A DNA stretch of 64,000 bases, from contig CALUWH010000003.1 in the NCBI GenBank assembly GCA_944324435.1, positions 1 through 64,000 of the forward strand, in the 5' to 3' direction. Shown piece by piece: positions 35,299-44,006 of the stretch. The position numbers and the translations under genes are program-made. The first letter of the stretch is position 1, and each line of letters starts with the position of its first letter. The notes below the pieces were generated by a model, which saw nothing but the letters and a program-made list of their open reading frames with translations, was not told the origin of the DNA and made no database searches. This stretch comes from Candidatus Gastranaerophilales bacterium (GTDB lineage: Bacteria; Cyanobacteriota; Vampirovibrionia; Gastranaerophilales; Gastranaerophilaceae).

Positions 35299-35998
35299 TG
35301 TACTCGTAATCCTTTAAGTCTGATAATTGTGAAACCTCTAAATCGTCAAATTCATTATTAATCTCTCTGACAAGCATACCGAGAATGAATACGGCGATAA
35401 ATATATCAAGCAAAACGCCAAGATTTACAATAATCGGCATTTCTTTTGCAACAGACAATGAGAGCAAAAATATACCGTTTTCCATTGTAATAAATCCGAT
35501 AACGTTTGATAAAACTTTATGCTTAATTGTAATCAGCCATAAGCTTGTAATTATTATTGCAATTGAAACCCCGAAGTACATAGGAGATACAAGCTTGAAT
35601 GCCGGAGCATCGATATTTGCAATCAAAAAACCTGCAAATAAGATTACGCTTGAAATAAACAAGCAGTAAAAATGCGGAACATTAGCTTCCGTATCACGAT
35701 GCGCATTTGTTCTTTTGAGAACTTTGTTCAAGAACAAAGGAATAACAAACGCTTTTACAATCAATGTCTCTACTATTACAAACAAAAAGCTTATGATATG
35801 CGGCATATTGGCAGAAATCGCCTCAGGCCCGGATATCATTGCCCAATTAAACCAGGGTTCTTTTTCAAAACCCGAAAGACATACAAAGAACAGCAGCCAG
35901 CCCTGAATGATAAGCATATTAACATGCGCTGCCAACCTGCTTGTTGCCGCTATGTATATCATAGATAAACCTAATAGAATTATAAATATGTTTTCCAT
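35291..35998 (-). CDS. hyfE: Hydrogenase-4 component E-like membrane subunit
   Basis: The 235-aa protein has about six to seven helices and the HyfE pattern (NuoK-like C-terminal half): NVIGFITMENGIFLLSLSVA and VNLGVLLDIFIAVFILGMLV with an acidic tail. The start at 35998 (MENIFIILLGLS) has GAGAGG upstream; a longer frame runs into the palindromic element in the gap. It probably forms part of the membrane arm with the neighbours. Confidence 0.85.
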   Translation of the reverse strand: MENIFIILLGLSMIYIAATSRLAAHVNMLIIQGWLLFFVCLSGFEKEPWFNWAMISGPEAISANMPHIISFLFVIVETLIVKAFVIPLFLNKVLKRTNAHRDTEANVPHFYCLFISSVILFAGFLIANIDAPAFKLVSPMYFGVSIAIIITSLWLITIKHKVLSNVIGFITMENGIFLLSLSVAKEMPIIVNLGVLLDIFIAVFILGMLVREINNEFDDLEVSQLSDLKDYEYND

Positions 35999-36040
35999 AA
36001 TATTTATTACCTCTCTTAATTTATTAGGGCGATTATCGCC

Positions 36041-36067
36041 TCCCCCTCTCCTCAAGGAGAGGGAATG
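36041..36067. repeat. Palindromic element, intergenic copy (hyfC-hyfE gap)
   Basis: CCCTCTCCT (36044-36052) pairs with AGGAGAGGG (36055-36063). About 30 bases around it are repeated, with a single-base indel, on the other strand inside the LD-carboxypeptidase gene at 59664-59694. Confidence 0.85.
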
Positions 36068-36097
36068 ATTATTCTTTAACTCGGGAGCTTCTGCAGC

Positions 36098-37015
36098 CTA
36101 CCCTCCGTATATCCTGTATGTCACAAGGGCAAGAATAATAAGCGCAGTGATTGACATTATAAATATAAATTCAAACACGTGTGTCATTCTGAATCTTGCC
36201 ATAGAAGATTCAACCGTTCCGATTATAACCGCAAGAACAAATATTACGGCCAAAAATGCCGCAAGTGCAGCCCAGCCGTGAAGCGATGCTGGAATAATCA
36301 GGTTAGCAATTAAAGCTTCAAACAAAAGCATCTTGATTGCAGCACCCCAGGTAATCAAACCCAAATCTACGCCTGAATTATCAAGAATCATTACTTCGTG
36401 AATCATTGTTAACTCCAGGTGAGTAGTCGGATCGTCAACCGGAACTCTGCAGCCTTCGATTAAAAGCATTATAAACAAAGTTACTGCCGCAAGCGCTATA
36501 ATTAAGTAACCGTAAGCACCTGCACTTTTCAGAATCATTCTGAAACTTTCAAACGTGTAGTTTTGAGTTACCGCACAAATAGATGCAAGCGCAATAAAGA
36601 ATGCAGGCTCTACTATTGTAGAAAAACAAGCTTCTCTTGATGCGCCCATTCCCTCAAAACTGCTTCCGGTATCAAGTGCAGCTATAAGCGAGAAAAACTT
36701 CCCGAATCCGAGTACGTATGAGAAAATTACAAACGCAAACGGAATATTTATAACAGACCTGCCGCTTACGAGCGGAACAAAAAGCGCTGCAAAGATTATG
36801 GAAGCGAATGTTATCACAGGTGCAAATCTGAATACCCATGATGTTGTATCGCTTATTACAGCATCTTTCTTCATTAATCTTACAAAATCCCACATCGGCT
36901 GGAATATGCTTACACCCTTTCTTCCGGCCCAGAAGGCTTTTGTCTTTTTTATCACACCAATCATTAAAAACGGTGCGAATAACAATATTAATATATTTAT
37001 TATTAAAGTTATCAT
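36098..37015 (-). CDS. hyfC: Hydrogenase-4 component C-like membrane subunit (NuoH family)
   Basis: The 305-aa protein has eight or so helices. The NuoH/HyfC signature GCRVPVDDPTTHLELTMIHE lies in the loop that contacts the peripheral arm, followed by VMILDNSGVDLGLITWG. The N-terminal KTKAFWAGRKGVSIFQPMWD is typical of HycD/HyfC. It lies 3 bases after hyfB and forms the join to a peripheral arm that is not encoded here. Confidence 0.88.
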   Translation of the reverse strand: MITLIINILILLFAPFLMIGVIKKTKAFWAGRKGVSIFQPMWDFVRLMKKDAVISDTTSWVFRFAPVITFASIIFAALFVPLVSGRSVINIPFAFVIFSYVLGFGKFFSLIAALDTGSSFEGMGASREACFSTIVEPAFFIALASICAVTQNYTFESFRMILKSAGAYGYLIIALAAVTLFIMLLIEGCRVPVDDPTTHLELTMIHEVMILDNSGVDLGLITWGAAIKMLLFEALIANLIIPASLHGWAALAAFLAVIFVLAVIIGTVESSMARFRMTHVFEFIFIMSITALIILALVTYRIYGG

Positions 37016-37018
37016 TGT

Positions 37019-39004
37019 CTAGCCCCCAAAATAAATCATACCGATAATTGCAAGTATCAGAAAGACTAATCCTATCAGAATATACTGCTGGATGTTACCG
37101 CTCTGAATACGTTCAAATTTTGTAAGAAACTTTTCATCCCAATTGATAAGGGGTTTTACAATATAAGCTTCTTCAATGTCCTGTATCTCAAGTTCATAAT
37201 AAGCTTCCTTAGGGAAAAGTTCCTTAGGTTTCTTGATATGAGAAACACGCTTAAACAACGGTTTTAATGTTGAAATAAACAGGTTAGCGTAAGAAGATGC
37301 AGTGTATTGCATGTGATTATTCGGTCTGTCATAACCGCATCCCCAGGTCGTATGTCTCTCAAATTTTCTGTTCATAACAGCTCTCACCGCAAACAGGATT
37401 AGAGTTATTATCAAGAACATCAAGAAGTACCAGCTTATTATACTTGTAAATTCAATTATAGAATTGAATATCATAAAATCGCCCTGTACAGTCACAAATT
37501 CTGAAACAGGTCTCAATACCCCGATAATGAAGTATTGCGGAAATACGCCGATAAAGAATGTCAAGAATGCCAAAATTCCCATCGGAATCAGCATAACTTT
37601 TCCGACATCACCCTTAACCTCTGCAGCGTGTTCGCTTCTCGGATTACCAAGAAACATTATGCCGGAAGCCTTTGTGAAACATAATATAGCCATTGTTCCG
37701 ACCATAGCAAGACCGGCTATTGCAAAAATTAAAGTTAAAAACAAATTAATCTCAGATGACGGAACTCCCTGAATCATACCGGAATAAATAAGAAATTCGC
37801 TTATAAATCCGTTGAAAGGCGGAAGTCCGCAGATTGCAACAGAACCCACAATAAACATTAAAGCTGTATATGGCATCGGCTTAATCAAACCGCCCAACTC
37901 TTCAATATTTCTTGTATGAGATTTCAAATAAGCTGCCCCTGCTGCGAAGAACAAAAGTTCCTTAAATATAGAGTGGTTAAGAACGTGCAGAATACCGCCT
38001 GCAAATCCCAAAGCCGCAACAACAGGGTTACCGTAAGATAAGCCCAGCATTCCCACAGCAATACCGATTCCTATAATACCGATATTTTCAATACTGTGAT
38101 ACGCAAGCAATCTCTTTATATCGTGCTGTGTTATTGCGTATAACACACCGTAAAGCGCGGATACAACCGCAATTATTAATACCATATAAGAAATAAATCT
38201 CGTAGGTATACCAACAAACATTAATACTCTTAAAATACCGTATATACCTGTCTTAATCATAACACCGGACATAATACCAGAGACATGCGTAGGTGCAGCC
38301 GGGTGAGCATCCGGAAGCCAGTTATGAAAAGGAACAAACCCGGCCTTGATTCCAAACCCGATAAATGCCAGCGTAAATACAATATTTATTAACATTGGAT
38401 TGTTCTGCATAACAGAAGCAAATACGCCGAAATCCAAACTGTTTGATTGAATATTTAATAAAACAAAAGCTGCAATAATAAATATTACAGACAAATGCAT
38501 ATAAACTAAATATTTAATCCCCGCAGAAATAACTTCTTTTTTCTCACCTTCAAATATAACAAGGAAGAAAGAAGAAAGTGACATAATTTCCCAAACTATT
38601 AAGAAGAACAGTGCGTTTTGAACTGTTACAACCATAAGCATGGATGCAATAAGCATCATTAAAAAGAAACAATGCGAAGATATGTTCATCCCCTTATCAA
38701 GATAAGGTTTCATATATCCGTTTGCGTAAACCGTTCCGAGAAAACTCATGATTGAAATAACAATCACAAAGAAAGCCGAAAGCGGATCAATAACGAAATT
38801 AACATCACCCAAAAGCGGTGACATATAAACGGTTTTGCTCAAAACATTACCCGAGAACAAAACCATAAGTGACGGCACCAGCATCATTAATGCTGATACA
38901 AAAGAAAATACAGAGCACACCTTAAATTTCCAGTGTTCTTTTACTACAGTTGAAAGTAAAGCTCCCAAAAGCAGTATTCCTAATGATAAAAAATAAATCT
39001 TCAT
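37019..39004 (-). CDS. hyfB: Hydrogenase-4 component B-like membrane subunit (NuoL/M family)
   Basis: The product (661 aa from this start) has about 16 helices. Antiporter-type residues are the Glu of IVWEIMSLSSFFLV and the Lys of GFGIKAGFVPFHNWLPDAHP. FVIDPLSAFFVIVISIMSFL is the usual N-terminal family stretch. The C-terminal soluble part contains TWGCGYDRPNNHMQYTASSY, found in HyfB/HycC. The ATG at 39004 gives a normal hydrophobic N-terminus; a TTG at 39046 with an AAGG is an alternative that adds 14 residues. It is first in the four-gene run. Confidence 0.87.
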   Translation of the reverse strand: MKIYFLSLGILLLGALLSTVVKEHWKFKVCSVFSFVSALMMLVPSLMVLFSGNVLSKTVYMSPLLGDVNFVIDPLSAFFVIVISIMSFLGTVYANGYMKPYLDKGMNISSHCFFLMMLIASMLMVVTVQNALFFLIVWEIMSLSSFFLVIFEGEKKEVISAGIKYLVYMHLSVIFIIAAFVLLNIQSNSLDFGVFASVMQNNPMLINIVFTLAFIGFGIKAGFVPFHNWLPDAHPAAPTHVSGIMSGVMIKTGIYGILRVLMFVGIPTRFISYMVLIIAVVSALYGVLYAITQHDIKRLLAYHSIENIGIIGIGIAVGMLGLSYGNPVVAALGFAGGILHVLNHSIFKELLFFAAGAAYLKSHTRNIEELGGLIKPMPYTALMFIVGSVAICGLPPFNGFISEFLIYSGMIQGVPSSEINLFLTLIFAIAGLAMVGTMAILCFTKASGIMFLGNPRSEHAAEVKGDVGKVMLIPMGILAFLTFFIGVFPQYFIIGVLRPVSEFVTVQGDFMIFNSIIEFTSIISWYFLMFLIITLILFAVRAVMNRKFERHTTWGCGYDRPNNHMQYTASSYANLFISTLKPLFKRVSHIKKPKELFPKEAYYELEIQDIEEAYIVKPLINWDEKFLTKFERIQSGNIQQYILIGLVFLILAIIGMIYFGG

Positions 39005-39080
39005 ACTATTTACATTCCCAAAATTAATACTGTTAATCTTCTCCAAATACCTTTATATTGCTAACAAAGTAAAATTTCAA

Positions 39081-39210
39081 GGGGGGGGGGTAAATGTATT
39101 GGGTTGGTCAGTGAAGGTTACAGGCTTGGCGTCCTGCGTAGGGGTAAATGTATTGGGTTGGTCGGTGAAGGTTACAGGCTTGGCGTCCTGCGGAATAGGG
39201 TGGGGGAATG
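39081..39210 (+). repeat. G10 tract and 54-bp tandem repeat
   Basis: Ten G (39081-39090) are followed by two nearly identical 54-base units (39087-39140 and 39141-39194) and a decayed third start near 39203. The unit is 18 codons long and stays in frame, giving two copies of VNVLGWSVKVTGLASC. One base differs between the two units' cores (CAG/CGG). Confidence 0.85.
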
Positions 39211-39398
39211 TTTTGGGCTGGTTTATTGGTTTAGAAGTTGAGAAGTTGAGAAGAAATTTAAAATCTAATTACTATTCCAGCTGGAATGATAGCCCGGCAG
39301 CAGTGTATTCTTGGTTAACCAACGGAAGCCCTAATGCCGGCGAACTTAATAAGCCTACTATATATCATTCTCATGATATAGGAGAGTTTGTGAAATAA
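39099..39398 (+). CDS. Uncertain repeat-containing small protein or gene remnant
   Basis: The open frame of about 99 codons starts at a TTG inside the first tandem repeat and encodes two GWSVKVTGLASC units. It continues with an ordinary-looking tail, SWNDSPAAVYSWLTNG then SPNAGELNKPTIYHSHDIGE, ending FVK. A terminator follows at once, so a plus-strand transcript is likely. No SD is visible. The tail may be the end of a larger gene whose front was replaced by the repeat; I do not recognise the family. Confidence 0.4.
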   Translation: MGWSVKVTGLASCVGVNVLGWSVKVTGLASCGIGWGNVLGWFIGLEVEKLRRNLKSNYYSSWNDSPAAVYSWLTNGSPNAGELNKPTIYHSHDIGEFVK

Positions 39399-39405
39399 TG
39401 AATGC

Positions 39406-39437
39406 TTATCCCCCTTGAAATAAAGGGGGATAATTTT
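39406..39437 (+). terminator. Terminator after the repeat ORF
   Basis: TTATCCCCCTT (39406-39416) pairs with AAGGGGGATAA (39423-39433), followed by TTTT. It can also act on the minus strand, though it lies outside the gene at 39456 there. Confidence 0.8.
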
Positions 39438-39455
39438 ATATTGCAAGAAATTCTG

Positions 39456-41048
39456 CTAAAATTGATTTTTTAAGTCCCTAAGCCTTTTTTCCAGCTCTTC
39501 ATATTGTTTTTCCATTTTTTGTTGTTCTTTGTTAAACTCGTCCAATAGTTGTTGATGAGAGTCTAAAACTCTTTTTTCCAATTTATTATACTTAGCATCT
39601 TTTGCGCATTTTTTCTGGTGTTTTATTCGACTTTGTAACAGTTTTTGAAATTCTTCCGGTGTCAGTTTTTTACCTTCTGGAATTTCTTTACAGATTTTTT
39701 GAGCGCACTTAAATTCTGCAGGAAATTCAATTGAAGCTAATGCTTCATCTCCTAATACTTCTTGCATTTTATCAATAATCTTTTCATTCTTTTTGCCTGG
39801 AAACAGAGCTTTTAACCTTGATGTTTCAACGGAATGTGGAGTTAAGTTAACAATCCAGGCAGGCAATCCTTTACGCTTTGTAATCATTTTTTGTTTAAAA
39901 GCTTCTGAATAAGAAGACATATTTCCCTCAGCAAATACAGCCCAGCTTTCCTGTTCATTGGTAAAGAAATAATAAGAGCGTTCTTGGACACCTGCTCTAA
40001 CCAATTCTTGTCTGTCGTTTTCATTAAATCTAACTTTACTAGGTTTTAAAACATTTTCCACCATATGAGCAAGTTCATGCCGGAGACAGGTTGTTTTAAT
40101 AAACTCATGCGGTACCACTATTTGGGAACCATATTGGTAGGCACCTATATTTTTATGCGCCATAATATAATAATCCTTTCGGATATCTAACAAATCAGGG
40201 AATTTTGCCTCTCCTTTGCTTACTGATTTATAAATCGCCAATTCTTCTTTTAAATAAATTAAATCATCAAAAGTTGTTAAGTCGGTTGTACACACGCGAA
40301 CTCCATACTCATCATAGATTTCGTTTAACATTTTTTGCATTTTTGGATTTTGAGATTTAACAAAGTAATTCTGCCAAAGATAAGTTGCAGTTTCTTTTTC
40401 GTCCGGATGCAGGTGAATGTATTCCCGAATACTTGCAAACTTTTCTTCGTGTCTCATATCGGAAGGACTTAATGCCCCACCTCTTCTATTAATTATTCTT
40501 GCAAGTTTTCTCGGCTCTGAGTATGCCTCTTCAATAAGCTGAAATAAGGACTCTAATTTTTTATTATTATTGTCTTTCGTAAATTTGGAAATCCTTTTTT
40601 GGAGATGTTTCATTTCAGAAGCGTTAAAGTTATGGGTGTAACCGATTGGATGCTCAGCGCAATACAGAGTAGAATATTTTTTATCGGCAGTATTTACACA
40701 ATCCAGTAAATGCTCGACCTTAGAGATTGTTTTCCAATCTTCCTCATGGTTTTTTGATTTTATTCCTCTTAGCATCTCCTCAGCTTTTGATTTTACCAAC
40801 GGATCATCACAAAGATTAAGCTTATGTATAATATCGTCTGCCTGTGCTTTTTCCATTTGAGATTGCGCTGTTTTTTTATTTGCAAAACCGGAAAGATACT
40901 TTGTTAAAGCTTCTTGGACTTGGGCATTTTCAACTTTGGCTAAATCATCCGCAAAAAGAGAAGGCATTCTTCCTCTTTCCACTGCTCGTGTAATCTTTTC
41001 GGCAGGCGCTTGTCTAAAAATTCCGCATATTTTTGCAGCAATCCGCAT
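39456..41048 (-). CDS. Predicted zinc metallopeptidase with long helical N-terminus
   Basis: The product (530 aa from the ATG with GAGG 9 bases upstream; a frame 5 codons longer exists) has no signal peptide. A zincin site appears in CLRHELAHMVENVLKP (about 327-342), with a candidate third ligand in TNEQESWAVFAEGNMSSY about 35 residues on, the gluzincin arrangement also used by anthrax-lethal-factor-like domains. Upstream of it is a charged helical region (about 30-250); downstream a coiled coil (about 470-530). I cannot assign a family by name. It stands alone, flanked by the terminator at 39406-39437. A cytosolic protease or an injected effector are both possible. Confidence 0.6.
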   Translation of the reverse strand: MRIAAKICGIFRQAPAEKITRAVERGRMPSLFADDLAKVENAQVQEALTKYLSGFANKKTAQSQMEKAQADDIIHKLNLCDDPLVKSKAEEMLRGIKSKNHEEDWKTISKVEHLLDCVNTADKKYSTLYCAEHPIGYTHNFNASEMKHLQKRISKFTKDNNNKKLESLFQLIEEAYSEPRKLARIINRRGGALSPSDMRHEEKFASIREYIHLHPDEKETATYLWQNYFVKSQNPKMQKMLNEIYDEYGVRVCTTDLTTFDDLIYLKEELAIYKSVSKGEAKFPDLLDIRKDYYIMAHKNIGAYQYGSQIVVPHEFIKTTCLRHELAHMVENVLKPSKVRFNENDRQELVRAGVQERSYYFFTNEQESWAVFAEGNMSSYSEAFKQKMITKRKGLPAWIVNLTPHSVETSRLKALFPGKKNEKIIDKMQEVLGDEALASIEFPAEFKCAQKICKEIPEGKKLTPEEFQKLLQSRIKHQKKCAKDAKYNKLEKRVLDSHQQLLDEFNKEQQKMEKQYEELEKRLRDLKNQF

Positions 41049-41186
41049 AAAATCCATCCTCATCTTATATATAGATAAAGTTATATGGAAATGAAAAATT
41101 GCTCTATACTTAATAAAGATTTACAAAGCTGATTTATATAAACTCTTTTTCAAGGGAGGATTATTTTCTTGCGTTTAGCAGCCTGC

Positions 41187-42863
41187 TTAGCCCTCAACAG
41201 CGGCGAGGAGTGTGTTTATCTCTGATATCAAGTCTTCGTTAGTTGTCTTAACCGCATTTACAAGCGCTTTTTTAAGCAGAGATTTTGCTTTGTTAGGGCT
41301 TTTGAAACTTATCATAATCTCGGCTGCAGATTTGTAATTCTGCGCAATTTCTTCAACAGAATTTGTCTTTTCATAATTCTTTACAGCCTCTGCATAGTAT
41401 TTCAAGGCCTTGTCGCTTTTCTTGAACTGAACGCAGGCATCAGCAGTGTTACTCAAAACATAACCCTTCATTGAGCTGTCAGTTGTCTGCTCAATTAATC
41501 TCCGGGCTATATCGTAATAATCAAACGCATTTTCATCATATTTGTCGGTAAAAATATTTCCCATTCTTGTGAGAGAATCAGACTGACCGATTAAGTCGTC
41601 GGATTTTCCGGCATAAGATACGGAGGTAAAGTAGTGGTCTAATGCCGGCCCAATCTCGTTTACGTCATCATAAATCTGAGCCATTGAAAAATGTGCTCTT
41701 GATTTTACATTAACATCGGTCGTGTATTTCAAAGACCTGTTGTAACTGTTAAGAGCCTGAACAATATGGTCATTGTCATCATAGATTTTGCCTATTTCAA
41801 GACAAATTCTGGACTGTGTTTCGGTGTCCTTGAGCTCCTCTGCTCTGTTGAATGCTTCCTTAAACATCTGCATTGCTTTTTGCGGATTGTTGGAAAAAGC
41901 CTGTTTTTTAGCTTCAACAAACAAAGATTTAAGTTTGGTGTCCTGCGGAATTATTGTAATATTCGGTTTTTTAGAGATTGTTTCCTGAGCTTTTGTAAAT
42001 TCTTCTTCCAGTGTAAGCTCTTCTTCTTCCGGCTCAATGGATGGCTGGTATTCCTCAATTTCAACAGGGGCTTCCTGCTGAACAACGGATTGAACAGCAG
42101 GCTCTGCGCTTTGTTGAGGTTTTTCCTCTTTTTTTGTACTGTCCGGGAATTTGACCAAAAAATTCGGGTTTATCTCGTCTTCGTTATAGCTGTAGTTGAT
42201 TCTTTGTAAAAACAGGGCGTCAAGCCAGTTTTGAACAACCTTGGAATCTTTTTTCAAGGTCTCTGAGATATATCTGTCAAGAAGTGAGGCCGCAATTTTC
42301 AAATTACTCTGTATCAGGTTAACCTGTGGTTTTGGCTCTCTGACGTACTGCTCGACAATTTGCAGGTAGCGGTTAACTTCATCTTCAATCTCTGGAGGAG
42401 TTGCGATTGCTTTTATCGTGTTTCTGAAATCTTTTAAAATCTGGGCAATATTAACCTTATTGCTTCTTACATTATTATTCTGGGAAGCCGCAGGAGCCGG
42501 CTGTTCCTGTATCGGCTGATATCCTGCCTGCGCAGCCTGATACTGCATAGGATTAACCTGATGCGGCTGGGGAGCGTTGTATCTGATTGGAGGCGGAGTA
42601 TGAACCTGATACGTCTGTCTTTGAGGATAAGCATTATTTGCAGGTGAATATATTGCCTGTCTTGGCGGTGTAGCCTGAACATCTTCCGCCCTTCCGCGCG
42701 CAATTGTCTGCTGCCCCTGACGATGCTGCTGTTGCTGCTGCATCTGCTCCTGAGCATTCTGGTTGTGACCGTCCTTGTCAGTACCGTCGCTGCCTGCGTT
42801 ATAATTGCCGGTCTCCCTCTGTGGATAAGGGCGAGGGCGTATTGTGTTCATTGTGTTAAACAA
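41187..42863 (-). CDS. TPR protein with Pro/Gln-rich N-terminus
   Basis: The 558-aa protein starts at a TTG with GGACGG 7 bases upstream. Residues 1-135 are disordered and rich in Gln, Pro, Asn and Tyr. A helical domain follows (about 140-225) and an acidic linker (EIEEYQPSIEPEEEELTLEE, about 275-295). Five or so tetratricopeptide repeats make up 310-555, for example ARICLEIGKIYDDNDHIVQA-type units every 34-40 residues. TPRs mediate protein contacts; no catalytic motif is seen. There is no signal peptide. Confidence 0.75.
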   Translation of the reverse strand: MFNTMNTIRPRPYPQRETGNYNAGSDGTDKDGHNQNAQEQMQQQQQHRQGQQTIARGRAEDVQATPPRQAIYSPANNAYPQRQTYQVHTPPPIRYNAPQPHQVNPMQYQAAQAGYQPIQEQPAPAASQNNNVRSNKVNIAQILKDFRNTIKAIATPPEIEDEVNRYLQIVEQYVREPKPQVNLIQSNLKIAASLLDRYISETLKKDSKVVQNWLDALFLQRINYSYNEDEINPNFLVKFPDSTKKEEKPQQSAEPAVQSVVQQEAPVEIEEYQPSIEPEEEELTLEEEFTKAQETISKKPNITIIPQDTKLKSLFVEAKKQAFSNNPQKAMQMFKEAFNRAEELKDTETQSRICLEIGKIYDDNDHIVQALNSYNRSLKYTTDVNVKSRAHFSMAQIYDDVNEIGPALDHYFTSVSYAGKSDDLIGQSDSLTRMGNIFTDKYDENAFDYYDIARRLIEQTTDSSMKGYVLSNTADACVQFKKSDKALKYYAEAVKNYEKTNSVEEIAQNYKSAAEIMISFKSPNKAKSLLKKALVNAVKTTNEDLISEINTLLAAVEG

Positions 42864-42993
42864 ATATATACCGTCCTTCCTTTGATAATATCGGAATTAT
42901 TCTGATATTCTTTACTGTCAGGATAAAATTTCATTCATTCGTACGATATTTTTTTAAGGATGGAATTTAAAAAGTCATGTTTAACAAACATTT

Positions 42994-43629
42994 TTAATAT
43001 TGCTGAGATTCTCGCGCTGCAAAATGCTTTCTTAAAAACGAAGGCCTGTGGTATTTGCAAAGTCCGTATTTGTCTATTGCTTCAATGTGTTCTTTGGTTA
43101 AATATCCGGCGTTTTTAGCCCAGTTATACATCGGAAACTCTTCATGAAGCTTTTGCATATATCTGTCTCTGGTTACTTTTGCAAGTATGCTTGCGGCGGC
43201 AATTGAAGCGGATTTGGAATCGCCCTTTATCACAAATTCCTGCGGAAAGCTAAAATTCTTTATAAGTTTGTTTCCATCTACAAGGGTTAAGATATTGCCG
43301 TCTTTGATAATCCCTTCACACGCGGTTTTCATGGCTTTAAGTGACGCATTCAAAATATTTATCTTTTCAATCTCTTCAACTTCTACGCATACGATTTTAT
43401 TGCAGGTATTGTTTTTTATTGTGTCGTAAATAGCTTCACGCTTTTTGGGGGTAAGTTTTTTTGAATCGTTAAGTATCTCTAAATCCCTGATAAGTCCGGG
43501 CGTGATTTTTTCAAACCTGACTGCGGCAGCAAAAACTCCGCCTGCAGCAGGCCCTCTCCCTGCCTCATCTGTCCCGATTACCGGACTATTGTAGCCGGCA
43601 TCGAATTCAAATAACTCTTCTGAACTCAT
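42994..43629 (-). CDS. rnhB: Ribonuclease HII
   Basis: RNase HII cuts RNA in RNA-DNA hybrids and single ribonucleotides in DNA. The 211-aa protein has the catalytic start IGTDEAGRGPAAGGV (DEAGRG), later DGNKLI, SASIAAASILAKVTRD and the C-terminal KYGLCKYHRPSF. Its start overlaps the DtxR-type gene end by 4 bases (ATGA type), so it is part of the gtrA-folC-dtxR-rnhB unit. Confidence 0.96.
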   Translation of the reverse strand: MSSEELFEFDAGYNSPVIGTDEAGRGPAAGGVFAAAVRFEKITPGLIRDLEILNDSKKLTPKKREAIYDTIKNNTCNKIVCVEVEEIEKINILNASLKAMKTACEGIIKDGNILTLVDGNKLIKNFSFPQEFVIKGDSKSASIAAASILAKVTRDRYMQKLHEEFPMYNWAKNAGYLTKEHIEAIDKYGLCKYHRPSFLRKHFAARESQQY

Positions 43630-44006
43630 TTGTTAGACCAATCCTCAATATGCTTTTCAAGTTTATCTAATATCTCATCTCCGATAACATGTTCAATTTT
43701 GCAGGCAGTATCTTCTGCAAGCTCGTGGTTAACTCCGAGAACTTTCTCAAAAAATACTGAAAGTGTTTCATGTTTTTTGATTACTTCTTTTGCCTTCTTA
43801 ACCCCTGCTTCTGTTATGGAAATCGTGCCGTAGTGACCGTAATCAATCAGCCCCAGCTGTTCAAGCTTTTGCAAAGCCTCGGTAACAGAAGCCCTTGAAA
43901 CATTAAGCCTTCTTGAAACATCTATAGCCTTGACTTTATTTTCCTTCAAATAAATACTGTAAACCGCCTCAATATAATCTTCTAGGCTTGAAGAGATTTG
44001 AGCCAT
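43626..44006 (-). CDS. DtxR/MntR-family metal-dependent transcriptional regulator
   Basis: The 126-aa protein has an N-terminal winged helix (SSLEDYIEAVYSIYLKEN, VSRRLNVSRASVTEALQKLE) and a dimerisation/metal domain with HETLSVFFEKVLGVNHELAE, DTACKIEHVI. These carry the Glu/His/Cys ligands of the family (MntR has Glu and His at comparable places). The SH3-like third domain of DtxR is missing, as in MntR. Mn2+ or Fe2+ repression of transporters is likely. The start at 44006 has AGGAGG; it lies inside the end of folC. Confidence 0.88.
   Translation of the reverse strand: MAQISSSLEDYIEAVYSIYLKENKVKAIDVSRRLNVSRASVTEALQKLEQLGLIDYGHYGTISITEAGVKKAKEVIKKHETLSVFFEKVLGVNHELAEDTACKIEHVIGDEILDKLEKHIEDWSNK

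Noticed and set aside
36021-36055. Longer hyfE start (MRRGGGDNRPNK...)
   Set aside because: The extension is coded by the palindromic repeat and lacks an SD, whereas GAGAGG precedes the ATG at 35998.
41766-42209. 147-codon plus-strand frame rich in Phe/Leu/Cys within the TPR gene
   Set aside because: It is the antisense of a Glu/Lys-rich region, which naturally reads as Phe/Leu; it is not a real membrane protein.
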